Below are positions 30,418 to 39,967 of a stretch of DNA of 64,000 nucleotides, piece after piece; positions within the stretch are counted from its first letter, which is position 1, and every line of letters starts with the position of its first letter. The notes beneath the pieces are model-generated. The model had not been told where the DNA came from and did no database searches. It was given only the letters and a program-made list of their open reading frames with translations. A program made the position numbers and the translations under genes. Origin of the DNA: Acerihabitans arboris (GTDB lineage Bacteria; Pseudomonadota; Gammaproteobacteria; Enterobacterales; Enterobacteriaceae); the NCBI RefSeq assembly GCF_010131535.1, contig NZ_WUBS01000004.1, positions 248,001 to 312,000 on the forward strand, given 5' to 3'.

Positions 30418-31413
30418 TCAGAGGTCCGTCAGGCGCTCCACCAGGGCCTGCGCCCTTAGCGCCTGTTCGCCGCTGGTTTCAGGTTGGGTTTGGTTCGCCA
30501 CCGCATCGATAAAATGCGCCACCGCGCCGGTAAAACCGCGTTGGGTCAGGACAGTTTGCCAGGCGGGAACCGGCAGCTCGCTGATGACTCCCTGGCTTTC
30601 GCTGCGCCACAGGCGCATCTCCTCGATGCGGTACAGCGCGCCCGCGGTGACCGCGCTCACCGTTTCACCCTGGCTGCCGGCCTGGCGATGCATACTGGTG
30701 GTGACGGCGCAGCCGCGGTGCATAAAATGGTGCTCGGCGTACAGCATCTGGCCGGCGGCATTGCCCTGCAGGGTGCCGCCGGTCAGCTGCGGCGCGCCGG
30801 CGGGCGGCGAGGAAAGCGCCGCCGCAGGTAGCGCGGAAAGCGCCGCTGGCGTTGCGCCTGCGTTAGCCGGCGGAGTGTCCTCACTTTCCGCCAGCCACAG
30901 CGCGGTATCCACCACATGCAGATAGTCGTCAAGCAGCGTGAAACGCATATCGCCGGGACCAACGCTGTCCAGGCGGTGTTTATCCATACGGATCGAGGCG
31001 GGCTGCCGCATCTGCTGTTTCAGCCTGAGGTAAAGCGGCGCGAAACGGCGGTTGAACCCAACCATCAGCGCCCGTCGTTTACGGGCCGCCAGGGTGACCA
31101 GCCGTTCCGCCTGTTCCAGCGTCCCGGCCAGCGGCTTATCCACATAAACATGCACCCCCCGCTCCAGCAGGTGGCTCACCACGGCAAAGTGGGTCGCGGT
31201 GCTGGTATGGACAAAAACCGCGTCGCAGCGCTGCGCCAGCGCATCCAGGCTGGCGAAACTGTCGATGCGGTAGGCCGCGCACAGCGCGCGCGCCTTGTCC
31301 TGATTGGGGGAAAACGCCCCGGCCACGTCCCAGTCCCGCGCCTGGCATAACAGCGGCAGGTAGACCTTTTGCGCGATGCCGCCCAAGCCGACAATCCCGA
31401 TACGCAATGTCAT
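30418..31413 (-). CDS. mviM: Gfo/Idh/MocA-family oxidoreductase MviM
   Basis: A 331-residue NAD(P)-dependent oxidoreductase with a Rossmann N-terminus (RIGIVGLGGIAQK) and the family motif DKPLAGTLEQAERL, collinear with E. coli MviM (307). I start at MTLRIGIVG, dropping 28 unsupported upstream residues. Compared with E. coli it carries an Ala/Pro/Ser-rich insert of about 30 residues after WLAESEDTPP, in the C-terminal half. The substrate is unknown. It follows rimJ by 26 bases; the yceH gene that lies between them in E. coli is absent. Confidence 0.92.
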   Translation of the reverse strand: MTLRIGIVGLGGIAQKVYLPLLCQARDWDVAGAFSPNQDKARALCAAYRIDSFASLDALAQRCDAVFVHTSTATHFAVVSHLLERGVHVYVDKPLAGTLEQAERLVTLAARKRRALMVGFNRRFAPLYLRLKQQMRQPASIRMDKHRLDSVGPGDMRFTLLDDYLHVVDTALWLAESEDTPPANAGATPAALSALPAAALSSPPAGAPQLTGGTLQGNAAGQMLYAEHHFMHRGCAVTTSMHRQAGSQGETVSAVTAGALYRIEEMRLWRSESQGVISELPVPAWQTVLTQRGFTGAVAHFIDAVANQTQPETSGEQALRAQALVERLTDL

Positions 31414-31439
31414 AATGTAAGTGCCCCAATGAAAAGTGC

Positions 31440-32024
31440 TTACCGGCCGGGTTTCCAGTCGGTGTAGGTGAGCGCCGTCAGTATATGATCGCGCCACTGG
31501 CCGTCTATCAGCAGATAATCCTTGGCATACCCTTCCCGCTCGAATCCCAGGCGGGTAAGCAGATTGCCGCTGCGCTGGTTGTGCGGCATATAGTTGGCCA
31601 TAATGCGGTGCATTTGCTGATGGCGCTGCATATAGCGGATAGCGGACTGCAGGGCTTCATACATCAATCCCTGCCCTTGCCATTTTTCGCCCAGGGAATA
31701 CCCGAGGAAACAGGCATGGAACGAGCCGCGCAGCACGTTGCTGAAATTGGCCACGCCGTAGACCTCGTTCTCCTCGGGATCGAGCAGGATAAAATAGTAG
31801 GCGGTGCCCTGCCGGTGCATTTCGGTAATCAATCCCAGCCGGGCCTGCCAGCCCGAGGGGAAGCAGTGGCTTTCGTCACGCACCGGCTCCCAGGGCTTGA
31901 GATAGGCCTGGTTGCCGGCATAGTACTCCGCCAGGCGGTAAGCATCGCGTTCATGGACCAAACGCACCACCAGTCTGGTGGTAACCAGTCGCACTTTTGG
32001 CGACGCCGATCGATAGCCAAACAT
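31440..32024 (-). CDS. rimJ: ribosomal protein uS5 alanine N-acetyltransferase RimJ
   Basis: A GNAT acetyltransferase that acetylates the N-terminal alanine of ribosomal protein S5. From ATG 32024 ([13 protein letters not shown], with GGAGGG upstream) it has 194 residues, equal to E. coli. Conserved blocks are [30 protein letters not shown] (the acetyl-CoA loop) and [14 protein letters not shown]. It precedes mviM on the same strand and is divergent from mdtH. Confidence 0.97.
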   Translation of the reverse strand: MFGYRSASPKVRLVTTRLVVRLVHERDAYRLAEYYAGNQAYLKPWEPVRDESHCFPSGWQARLGLITEMHRQGTAYYFILLDPEENEVYGVANFSNVLRGSFHACFLGYSLGEKWQGQGLMYEALQSAIRYMQRHQQMHRIMANYMPHNQRSGNLLTRLGFEREGYAKDYLLIDGQWRDHILTALTYTDWKPGR

Positions 32025-32304
32025 CTTCCCTCCGCTGTCCGGGCTATTACACAGTTTTTCCGTTGGTGTGAGGCGCCCGGCCAGAAGCGCGTCGGTAACC
32101 CTCACCCGGTGATTTCACCATAGTACAATTTATCGTCGTCACTTTTACCGTGTTAACGCACGAGAAGATGATCCCTCTTATAAATTAGCGTTTCTATTAC
32201 TATTTTTCGATAGAAAATTATCATCCGCTGCGGGCTATCGTTATCGGCGTATTACGTTCAGAATAAGCATCCTCGTAAAATGTCTTTTTTGTTTGTGGTG
32301 AAGC

Positions 32305-33510
32305 ATGTCATCGGTATCGCAAGCTCGGAGCTTGGGTAAGTATTTTCTTCTCATGGATAACATGCTGGTGGTCCTGGGCTTTTTTGTGGTATTCCCGCTC
32401 ATTTCCATCAGGTTTGTCGACCAGTTGGGCTGGGCCGCGCTGCTGGTCGGCATCGCGCTGGGACTGCGGCAGCTTGTCCAGCAGGGCCTGGGGATTTTTG
32501 GCGGCGCCATCGCCGATCGCCTGGGCGCCAAGCCGATGATCATTTCCGGCATGCTGCTGCGCGCACTGGGCTTCGCCCTGATGGCGGTCGCCGATCAACC
32601 CTGGATACTGTGGCTTTCCTGCCTGCTGTCCGGTCTTGGCGGCACGCTGTTCGATCCGCCCCGCACCGCGCTGGTGGTCAAGCTGATCCGGCCCCATGAG
32701 CGCGGCAGGTTCTTTTCCCTGCTAATGATGCAGGACAGCGCCTGTTCGGTTATCGGCGCGCTTATCGGCAGTTGGCTGCTGAAATACGACTTCCATCTGG
32801 TCTGCTGGGCGGGCGCGCTGATGTTTATCCTGGCGGCGATATTCAACGCCTGGTGGCTGCCGGCATATCGCATCTCGTCGGTGCGCGCCCCTATGCGCGA
32901 CGGCATGCGGCGGGTACTGAGGGATCGGCGTTTCGTGACCTACGTGCTTACGCTGACCGGGTATTATATGCTGGCGGTACAGGTAATGCTGATGCTGCCC
33001 ATCCGGGTCAACGAGGTGTCCGGGCAGCCCGCCGCGGTGAAGTGGATGTATGCTATCGAGGCGGTATTGTCGCTCACGCTGCTCTACCCCATCGCCCGGT
33101 GGAGCGAAAAGCGTTTCAGCCTGGAACTGAGGCTGATGGCGGGCCTGCTTATCATGACGCTGAGCCTGTTCCCCATCGGCATGGCCGACAATCTGCAGAC
33201 GCTGTTTTGCCTGATCGGTATGTTTTACCTGGGTTCGATTATCGCCGAGCCGGCGCGGGAAACCCTCGGCGCGTCGCTGGCGGACAGCCGGGCCAGGGGC
33301 AGTTATCTTGGTTTCAGCCGTCTCGGGCTGGCACTCGGCGGCGCCATCGGCTATAGCGGCGGCGGCTGGTTATACGATGTCGGCCACGATCTGGATGTGC
33401 CCGACCTGCCCTGGGTGATGCTGGGGGTTATCGGCCTGGGGACCCTGCTCGGGTTATACCGCCAGTTCCACCAGCGCAGGATTGAGCCGGCCATGTTGAG
33501 CGGCCGCTAA
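32305..33510 (+). CDS. mdtH: MFS multidrug efflux transporter MdtH
   Basis: A 401-residue major facilitator with 12 predicted membrane helices, close to E. coli MdtH (402). Recognisable blocks are [15 protein letters not shown], the family motif A region [12 protein letters not shown], and [15 protein letters not shown]. It probably exports drugs by proton antiport; E. coli MdtH gives low-level quinolone resistance when overproduced. The Shine-Dalgarno is weak (GGTGAAGC). Confidence 0.96.
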   Translation: MSSVSQARSLGKYFLLMDNMLVVLGFFVVFPLISIRFVDQLGWAALLVGIALGLRQLVQQGLGIFGGAIADRLGAKPMIISGMLLRALGFALMAVADQPWILWLSCLLSGLGGTLFDPPRTALVVKLIRPHERGRFFSLLMMQDSACSVIGALIGSWLLKYDFHLVCWAGALMFILAAIFNAWWLPAYRISSVRAPMRDGMRRVLRDRRFVTYVLTLTGYYMLAVQVMLMLPIRVNEVSGQPAAVKWMYAIEAVLSLTLLYPIARWSEKRFSLELRLMAGLLIMTLSLFPIGMADNLQTLFCLIGMFYLGSIIAEPARETLGASLADSRARGSYLGFSRLGLALGGAIGYSGGGWLYDVGHDLDVPDLPWVMLGVIGLGTLLGLYRQFHQRRIEPAMLSGR

Positions 33511-33614
33511 TATTGGGTGACCGGGCCCCTATTGTCCCATAATGAACATAACGTCCCTGCGGCGCTCTGTAAATTACGCGTCGCACGCTTTCAACCAGGA
33601 GAACAGACCATATT

Positions 33615-34262
33615 ATGAAACTCTACATTTATGAGCACTGCCCGTTTTGTGTTAAGGCGCGGATGATTTTCGGTCTGAAAAATATCCCGATAGAACTGAA
33701 GGTACTGGCTAACGATGACGAGGCCACGCCCATCGGCATGGTAGGGAAAAAAATGGCGCCGATCCTGCAAAAGGACGACGGCGGCTATATGCCGGAAAGT
33801 ATGGATATCGTCCATTTTGTCGATACTCATTACGCCAGCCCCCTGGTGACCGGGCCGGTCAATCCGCTCATCGGCAAATGGCTTGAAGAAAACCATGCGG
33901 CCGCCTATCCGTTGGTATTGCCGCGTAATGTTAACGGCAGGTTCGAAGAGTTCGCCACCCCGGCGGCGCGCAGCTATTTTATCAATAAAAAAGAAGCCGC
34001 CAGCGGCGGCTTTGAGGAACTGATGTCCCGTACGCCGGGGCTGGTAAAAAAGGTCAGCCAACAGCTGCGCGACCTTGAGCCGCTGATTCAGCAGTCCAAC
34101 GCCTGCAACGGCGAGCTGTCGGACGACGATTTCCATTTGTTCGCCCGGCTGCGCTCCCTGACCATCGTTGCCGGCCTGGAGTGGCCGGCCCGGGTGGCCG
34201 GGTATCGCGATAATATGGCCAACCAGACTCAGGTCAACCTGCTCACCAGCGTAGCGCAATAA
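33615..34262 (+). CDS. grxB: glutaredoxin 2
   Basis: GrxB is a GST-like glutaredoxin that reduces disulfides with glutathione. The 215-residue protein equals E. coli. The active site CPFC is at residues 9-12, in an N-terminal thioredoxin fold, followed by an all-helical GST C-terminal domain. The family signature MVGKKMAPILQKDDG is present. AACCAGGAG lies upstream. It precedes yceB by 24 bases, probably in one transcript. Confidence 0.97.
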   Translation: MKLYIYEHCPFCVKARMIFGLKNIPIELKVLANDDEATPIGMVGKKMAPILQKDDGGYMPESMDIVHFVDTHYASPLVTGPVNPLIGKWLEENHAAAYPLVLPRNVNGRFEEFATPAARSYFINKKEAASGGFEELMSRTPGLVKKVSQQLRDLEPLIQQSNACNGELSDDDFHLFARLRSLTIVAGLEWPARVAGYRDNMANQTQVNLLTSVAQ

Positions 34263-34286
34263 CCAGGGTAAGTAATTGAGGACAGT

Positions 34287-34862
34287 ATGAAAAATCTTAT
34301 CTTGGCCTGGCTTAGGCTGCTTTTCAGCTGCGTGCTGGCAAGTAGCCTGCTAAGCGGTTGCAATAATTTGACGCAATACACCCTAAGCGAGCAGGACGTG
34401 AACGCTTATCTGCAAAAGCATAACGATTTCAGCAAAAATATCGGCATTCCCGGCCTGGCCAATGCCCATATCGTCGTCAGCAGCCTGGCGAGCGAGATCG
34501 GCCGCGCCGAACCGGATAAGGTGAGATTATCCGGTAATGCGCGCCTGAATATCGATACGCTGTTTGGATCGCAACAGGCAGACGCAAAACTGACTCTGCA
34601 GGCGCAACCGTATTATGACAAGTCGCAGGGGGCGATATACCTGAAGGATATGCGTCTGGTTGACTATCAGGTGCGACCGGCCGACCTGGACACAACCTTC
34701 CGGGCATTGTCGCCTTATCTGGACCAGTCGCTGAAGTCTTATTTCGACAATACGCCGGCATACGTATTGGATGCCAACCGCAATAAAAACGAGGCGATGG
34801 TCAAGAAACTGGCCCAGGGCCTGGAAGTCAGGCCGGGCAAACTGGTCATCCCGTTTGGCTGA
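34287..34862 (+). CDS. yceB: DUF1439 lipoprotein YceB
   Basis: A 191-residue lipoprotein with a signal peptide and lipobox LLSGC, giving a lipidated Cys25. The remainder is a DUF1439 domain, a lipid-binding-like fold seen in E. coli YceB. The residue after Cys is Asn, so it is predicted to be sorted to the outer membrane. It follows grxB. The function is unknown. Confidence 0.92.
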   Translation: MKNLILAWLRLLFSCVLASSLLSGCNNLTQYTLSEQDVNAYLQKHNDFSKNIGIPGLANAHIVVSSLASEIGRAEPDKVRLSGNARLNIDTLFGSQQADAKLTLQAQPYYDKSQGAIYLKDMRLVDYQVRPADLDTTFRALSPYLDQSLKSYFDNTPAYVLDANRNKNEAMVKKLAQGLEVRPGKLVIPFG

Positions 34863-34879
34863 AAGCGCTCCCTTCGACA

Positions 34880-34899
34880 CGCCGGGATTAAGCCCGGCG
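34880..34899. terminator. possible terminator hairpin between yceB and ycdY
   Basis: CGCCGGG and CCCGGCG form a perfect 7-bp stem with a 6-nt loop between two convergent genes. No T-run follows, so termination is only possible, not evident. Confidence 0.45.
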
Positions 34900-34934
34900 A
34901 TGGCGGGCCTGGCGAGCCAGGGCGCGATCTTCCG

Positions 34935-35489
34935 CTAGCAGGCGGGGGTTTCGTCCAGCTCTTCACGCAGCGCCTGAAGGGCCTCGCGGCAGATGATGGC
35001 CAGCACCCGATAAAAGTCACCGGTGGCGCAGGCTTCGACCTTGCCCAGGAAACGATCGCTCCAGGGCAACAGATAGAAATCGAACAGCTGGCGTTGCGCC
35101 TGCGTTTCATCCAGTTGAGCGTGATCTTCCAGCCAGGAGCCGGCCAGGAGCAGCGCGCCGAAGTGATCCGCCGGGCCGTCGCCGGCCGGCATGCCGAGCT
35201 GCCGCAGGAACGTCCCGATATCGCTGTCATCCGCCGTCACCCACGCGGAGCGCAGCGGCGATACCTGCGCCCCGGCACCCGAGAACAGAAAACGATATTC
35301 CGCGGCCAAGCCCTGCGGATCGCAGCTTTTCTGCAGGCGTTCCAGCAGGGGATCCTGCTCCAGCGGCCAATGGGCCGCCAGTTTGCCTTCGCCGATAAGC
35401 AACATCAGCGGCGCCAGCATGGCATCCTGCGGCTGTCGGTAAAATAGCGTACCGAGCACCCGGCAAACCATGGAAAAATCATTCATCAT
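34935..35489 (-). CDS. ycdY: TorD-family chaperone YcdY
   Basis: An all-helical redox-enzyme-maturation-type chaperone of 184 residues, the same length as E. coli YcdY, which activates the metal-dependent phosphatase YcdX. Conserved blocks are MVCRVLGTLFYRQPQD, AEYRFLFSG and LLLAGSWLEDHA. ycdX, its usual neighbour, is not beside it here; ghrA is next upstream. Confidence 0.92.
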   Translation of the reverse strand: MMNDFSMVCRVLGTLFYRQPQDAMLAPLMLLIGEGKLAAHWPLEQDPLLERLQKSCDPQGLAAEYRFLFSGAGAQVSPLRSAWVTADDSDIGTFLRQLGMPAGDGPADHFGALLLAGSWLEDHAQLDETQAQRQLFDFYLLPWSDRFLGKVEACATGDFYRVLAIICREALQALREELDETPAC

Positions 35490-35581
35490 TTTATCCGTTT
35501 CCAGTCGTTCAACTTATACAATTCAGCAAAATCCAAAACCGGCGCCGACCTTGTCATAAAACGGCCGCTTGCGCAATGGCA

Positions 35582-36523
35582 TTAATACCCTTTATGGCGA
35601 TCGACCCGGCCGCGGGGAAGGTGTCCGTTCTCAATGCGCCGGATATTGTCGGCAATGCTGTCCATGGCGAGTTCCGGCAATGTCATGGCGGCAATATGCG
35701 GAGTAAAAGCAATGCGCGGCGATGTCCAGAAGGGATGATCGGCCGGCGGCGGCTCCTGGCGGCTCACATCCAGGGTTGCCGCGGCGATATGCCCTTGCGC
35801 CATGGCGTCAAGCAGGTCGCTTTCCACAAGATGCGCGCCACGGGCAATATTAATGATAAACGCGCCTTTATTCAGGCGCGCAAACAGGGCCGCGTCGAGG
35901 ATGCCGGTGGTATGCGGCGTATTGGGCAGCAGGTTCACCAGTACCTGCACCCCTGACAGAAAGTCGTCGAGCCCTTCCTGCCCGGCAAAGCTGATGACGC
36001 CTGGGATAACTTTCACACTCCGGCTCCAGCAACGCACCGGGAATCCCATGCCGTTAACGGCCATTGCCACTTTGCGCCCCAATACCCCGGCGCCGGTAAT
36101 GCCTATGACAAAATCGTCCTTAGCCGGTATCGCCAGTTCGCGCCATTCCCCCAGGCGTTGCTGCAAGGCATACTCATCCAAACGGCGATAATAACGCAGC
36201 ACCGCCGCAATAACATACTCCACCATTTGCTGCGCCATGCCGGTATCCTCCAACCGCAGCAGCGGCACATCTTCCGGCAGCATGTGGGGATGGAGGCGCA
36301 GCTGGTCCATCAGCGCATCCACCCCGGCGCCGAGCGCAAACACGCCCTTCAGTCCGGTCCTGCCCGCCAGCATCCCGGTGGGCGGATGCCAGACCAGGGC
36401 ATAATCGGCCGGCATAGTATCGCCCTCCCGCCACCGCCTTATCTGCGCGCCGGGCAAACGCCGCCGCAACCCGTCCAGCCACACCGCAGCGTTCTCCGCC
36501 GGGTGAAAAAATATGATGTTCAT
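35582..36523 (-). CDS. ghrA: glyoxylate/hydroxypyruvate reductase A
   Basis: A 2-hydroxyacid dehydrogenase of 313 residues that reduces glyoxylate and hydroxypyruvate with NADPH. The nucleotide fold is marked by IGITGAGVLGRKVA; the catalytic Arg lies in NIARGAHLVE and the His in FTPHIAAM. I start at MNIIFFHP; the longer ORF adds 15 residues with no match. It ends about 90 bases upstream of ycdY on the same strand. Confidence 0.95.
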   Translation of the reverse strand: MNIIFFHPAENAAVWLDGLRRRLPGAQIRRWREGDTMPADYALVWHPPTGMLAGRTGLKGVFALGAGVDALMDQLRLHPHMLPEDVPLLRLEDTGMAQQMVEYVIAAVLRYYRRLDEYALQQRLGEWRELAIPAKDDFVIGITGAGVLGRKVAMAVNGMGFPVRCWSRSVKVIPGVISFAGQEGLDDFLSGVQVLVNLLPNTPHTTGILDAALFARLNKGAFIINIARGAHLVESDLLDAMAQGHIAAATLDVSRQEPPPADHPFWTSPRIAFTPHIAAMTLPELAMDSIADNIRRIENGHLPRGRVDRHKGY

Positions 36524-37351
36524 GGTGCAAAACCTTTTCATCTTCAAACTTTTTTCACAACTAAGCATTTAACATACCGGCAGAGAGGGCAAAGAACAAT
36601 CTTGCGCCTGCGCCGTGAAATCGTGTCTGGCCCCGAGCACATTGCTAAAATCGGCAATGGCTAATAATCATGCCGACATTTATAGTCAATTTTTTGCCGG
36701 CCGTTGACAATTAGTGCTTAAGAGCCCCGTCCGACGGAGTCCTTTACAGGACGATATGACATAAAATGTTCACATTTACGCAACGGAAAGTGAAATCACT
36801 AAGAATTATCTCAAGCTAACCGGCACCCTGGTCCGGTAAAAAAAGTTAGCCATTTTCTTGTGCGAAAGGAGGAAACACCGGATTGCCGATATCTTAGTTA
36901 CCCTGCGCCAAAAGGCGCAGCAAGGCTGGCGGCATGAATAATTATTCTAGAACCTTCGTCCGGAACCGGTTTACGTTTAAATAACGTTCTGATCTTTAGA
37001 CAATAGTGGCAATACCAAGTCCAATAAGCCTATCTGTTTTACTATCGGTAAACGCCTAGAGGGCTACGTTGGGGCCGGTGTGGGATTAGGTTAACAGGCT
37101 GGTTATTTACAATTAAAAGTTTAAAGTTAATGCGTTTCTATTCAACGCGGCAAAAGCGAAAAGGATGAAATTTTATAAAAACCCCTAGCAAAATGCCTAA
37201 ACTATTAGTCTTTGCTAATTTCACTTGCGCCTGATGTCATGATTTGTTGTTTTTAAATTCAGAATTATTACCGTCGCGAGATCTGAGAGCTCGTCTATTG
37301 TTTATATGGACTCATTCTGCAAAACGTAAAAACAACCTATTGGAGGAACAT
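36524..37351. other. long intergenic region at the left edge of an AT-rich island
   Basis: More than 800 bases between divergent ghrA and the regulator gene, with no ORF I can support. A TTGACA at 36704 could be a -35 box, but no matching -10 is obvious. I looked for a JUMPstart/ops element and did not find one. It probably holds promoters and regulator-binding sites. Confidence 0.5.
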
Positions 37352-37370
37352 ATGATCAGGTAAGTGGGGG

Positions 37371-37415
37371 ATGAAAAAAATAAAATATCAGGCAGTTGGC
37401 CTTTATACATCTTGA
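37371..37415 (+). CDS. possible 14-codon leader peptide before the regulator
   Basis: GTGGGGG directly precedes an ATG opening a 14-codon frame (MKKIKYQAVGLYTS) that ends eight bases before the regulator's candidate ATG at 37423. A three-codon frame, ATG ATC AGG TAA at 37352-37363, with a strong GGAGG, lies just upstream. Tandem mini-frames with good ribosome sites suggest a translated leader or coupling; chance is possible. Confidence 0.3.
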   Translation: MKKIKYQAVGLYTS

Positions 37416-37422
37416 AAATTTT

Positions 37423-38304
37423 ATGATCGCGCGTAACGTGCGCATCAGTGATGCAATAAGAAAAAAAATACTATTGAGGTATTTGGAGATGAAACTTACA
37501 CAACCCATCACGATCAATCATCTTGAAGTGAAAATTGCGCCCGACATCCATAATCGACTTCGCTGGAAAGAGTATCAGATTCTCAATTTATTAATCCAGA
37601 ATTCACCTGCGGTAGTGACGCGCGCTGAGCTGGTCAACCAGATATGGAAAGGAACCTATTGTTCGGATTCAACCATTAACCAGACGATCAAATCGATACG
37701 TCAAAAGTTGGGAGATGATAACCATGACATTATCAAAACCATTCCTCGCATTGGCTACATTATTGAGGAAAAACAGATGGTTAATATTTCATTTAATCCT
37801 GCGTCCTTGGACGAAGCCGTGCCAGAGGCATTACCTCAGCAGCCTCCACAGCTACCGGAATCCAGCAATAAAGCGGCCTACGATAGCGGGATCCAGGACA
37901 ACCCGCCCCTGGATGACGAGATTTACGGCCAACCCATCTGGGCATTGCCCTCTCATTCAAGAACAACCAAGACGATCGCTAAAACCACAGTGAATAGATC
38001 GAATGCGTTAAGAGATGTTTCCTACGCTTTTGCCGCAAGGATTCTTCAAACAAAAAGTAAAATCATGATGGGATTGTTTGCTTTTTTTATTTTATCACCT
38101 TTGATAATGTATTTATTTTCAACAATTAAGATCCCGTTTGCCTCATATGCGCTGGAATTGGCCAGGTTCAACAAGGTCAGCGCAGTGACGCTGACCTGCC
38201 CATTGGGATATAACAGCGCATCCAGCGATGCGTTTTCCTGTAAAAGCATGACGGTTAAATTCGACGGCATCGCCTTTGATTGCCAGGCATTAGGCGATAA
38301 ATAA
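37423..38304 (+). CDS. CadC/ToxR-like membrane-anchored winged-helix regulator
   Basis: A 293-residue protein with an N-terminal OmpR-type winged helix (RWKEYQILNLLIQNS, then STINQTIKSIRQKLGDD and TIPRIGYII), a charged and proline-rich linker, one membrane helix (IMMGLFAFFILSPLIMYL) and a short C-terminal tail of about 50 residues with three Cys. This is the CadC/ToxR layout, with a very small periplasmic sensor whose cysteines could be redox-sensitive. The start is uncertain: ATG 37423, or ATG 37489 with GAGG nine bases upstream. A terminator separates it from the flippase gene. Confidence 0.75.
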   Translation: MIARNVRISDAIRKKILLRYLEMKLTQPITINHLEVKIAPDIHNRLRWKEYQILNLLIQNSPAVVTRAELVNQIWKGTYCSDSTINQTIKSIRQKLGDDNHDIIKTIPRIGYIIEEKQMVNISFNPASLDEAVPEALPQQPPQLPESSNKAAYDSGIQDNPPLDDEIYGQPIWALPSHSRTTKTIAKTTVNRSNALRDVSYAFAARILQTKSKIMMGLFAFFILSPLIMYLFSTIKIPFASYALELARFNKVSAVTLTCPLGYNSASSDAFSCKSMTVKFDGIAFDCQALGDK

Positions 38305-38345
38305 TCTTACCTGGTCAGCGCCGCTATGATGATCTTCTTAATAAG

Positions 38346-38373
38346 AGCCCGAATGATGATTCGGGTTTTTTTT
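38346..38373 (+). terminator. intrinsic terminator of the regulator gene
   Basis: CCCGAAT (38348-38354) pairs with ATTCGGG (38359-38365) across a 4-nt loop, followed by eight T residues. Confidence 0.92.
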
Positions 38374-38644
38374 GCCTCAAAAAATTCATACTGCCTATAA
38401 AGTGAAATGAAATAAAGATGAAATATGGTTTTCACATTAAAGCGTTATGGATTTATAAAATAAAACTCAACATTGCTTTAATATTTTACTTTTTTTTATT
38501 TGCGCATATATCCATAAGGCTATATTTTTCGATTATTCGATAAAGTTATATTTCGGATGAGAGCCTATGGCCTCCATTCCTAAGTAAAGTTTAAAAGCTC
38601 TATTGAGAATGGCATTTTCATAAAATTTTACCCATAAGAGGATC

Positions 38645-39967
38645 ATGCGAGCTATCATCTATAATTCATTGTGGATCATACTTGAGAAATTTTGCTTTGC
38701 CGGTGCCGGCATCATTTCTGCAATGTATATAGCCCGCTATTTAGGGCCTGAAAATTTCGGGACATTAAGCTATTTAGTGTCTATTATTGCGCTGATATTG
38801 CCCTTTATACAACTGGGCAGCGACAATGTATTGTTTAATCGTATTGCGAAGAAGCCGCACAGCGGCATGAATTTAATGATCGCCTCATTACGATTGAAAT
38901 TGATGCTATTCATCATTTTTAGCATTGGACTTATTACCTGGGCCTGTTATTTTTTACCCCTGGAACATACCGAGATATTGCTGGTACTGTTAGCAGGGAC
39001 GTTTTTTACTTTACGCGACATCTATAAGCTGTATTACGATGCCACCCTGGCATCCAAAGTTAATCTGGTGATCAACAATTCGGTGCTGGTGCTATTCGTG
39101 GCGACCAACCTGATGTTCGCCTGGCTGCAGTTGAGTTTAATATGGTTTGCATTTTCACTGGCGGTCCGAAGTATTATTCCTTATATGGTGAGAAAAATAC
39201 TGTTTAGCCGGGAGCAGCGCGCTAAAGGCATGCGGCATAAAAGAAGGCTTAAAGCGAAATACAGTACCTTTTATAATATTTATTTGCTCAAAGTGGGTTT
39301 CCCGCTGGCCATATCCAGCCTGGCAATAGTGATCTATACCCGTATCGATCAGATAATGCTGGCAAAATTTATGGGTTACCATGCCGTGGGTATTTATAGC
39401 GCGGCTCTGGCAATAAGCGGGGGATGGGTGCTGGTTCCCATGGCTTTGATAACCTCGTTTATGAGCACCATCGCCAGCGAGCGCGATGCCCGCAGAGCCG
39501 GCGACCGGGTGCGTATGCTTTATATGATTACGCTGGCGCTCTGCGCGCCGGTGATCGTGGCTTTAGGTTTTTTCAGCAAGGATATCATACAGTTAATTTA
39601 TGGCGACGCGTTTATGGATTCGGCATCTATCCTGTTGATATGTGGATTGACTTCCCTTTGCAGCGTATTGGGCACCATTTCGTATCGGATAATACTGATG
39701 CACTCCGGCTATCGTTTCGTCGCGTTAAAGATGCCGGTTATCGCATTACTAAACATTGGTCTTAATTATCACTTTATCCCGCTCTTTGGCATTAAAGGAG
39801 CGGCGTTATCCACCTTATTGTCCGAAGTCATATCACTATTGGTGCTCAATGCGATGTTCAAAAAAGGGTTAGTCACTTACCAGCTGTTCAGTGCCTATAA
39901 AAGTATTCCAAAATTTATAATTGAGGTGCAAAACTATGTTAAATCCACTCGTCAGGCAAGCCTTTAA
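38645..39967 (+). CDS. polysaccharide flippase (Wzx/MOP superfamily)
   Basis: A 440-residue multi-pass membrane protein of the oligosaccharide-flippase family. The N-terminus shows the family motif ARYLGPENFGTLSY, followed by about 12 hydrophobic helices and the mid-protein block YTRIDQIMLAKFMG. AGAGG lies four bases before the ATG. It probably moves a lipid-linked oligosaccharide across the inner membrane. No polymerase, initiating transferase or sugar-nucleotide genes lie nearby, so its substrate must be made elsewhere. The composition is AT-rich relative to the flanks, suggesting transfer. Confidence 0.88.
   Translation: MRAIIYNSLWIILEKFCFAGAGIISAMYIARYLGPENFGTLSYLVSIIALILPFIQLGSDNVLFNRIAKKPHSGMNLMIASLRLKLMLFIIFSIGLITWACYFLPLEHTEILLVLLAGTFFTLRDIYKLYYDATLASKVNLVINNSVLVLFVATNLMFAWLQLSLIWFAFSLAVRSIIPYMVRKILFSREQRAKGMRHKRRLKAKYSTFYNIYLLKVGFPLAISSLAIVIYTRIDQIMLAKFMGYHAVGIYSAALAISGGWVLVPMALITSFMSTIASERDARRAGDRVRMLYMITLALCAPVIVALGFFSKDIIQLIYGDAFMDSASILLICGLTSLCSVLGTISYRIILMHSGYRFVALKMPVIALLNIGLNYHFIPLFGIKGAALSTLLSEVISLLVLNAMFKKGLVTYQLFSAYKSIPKFIIEVQNYVKSTRQASL

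Noticed and set aside
36524-38644. JUMPstart/ops antitermination element before the flippase genes
   Set aside because: I searched for GGCGGTAGCGT-like sequence in the spacers and found none.
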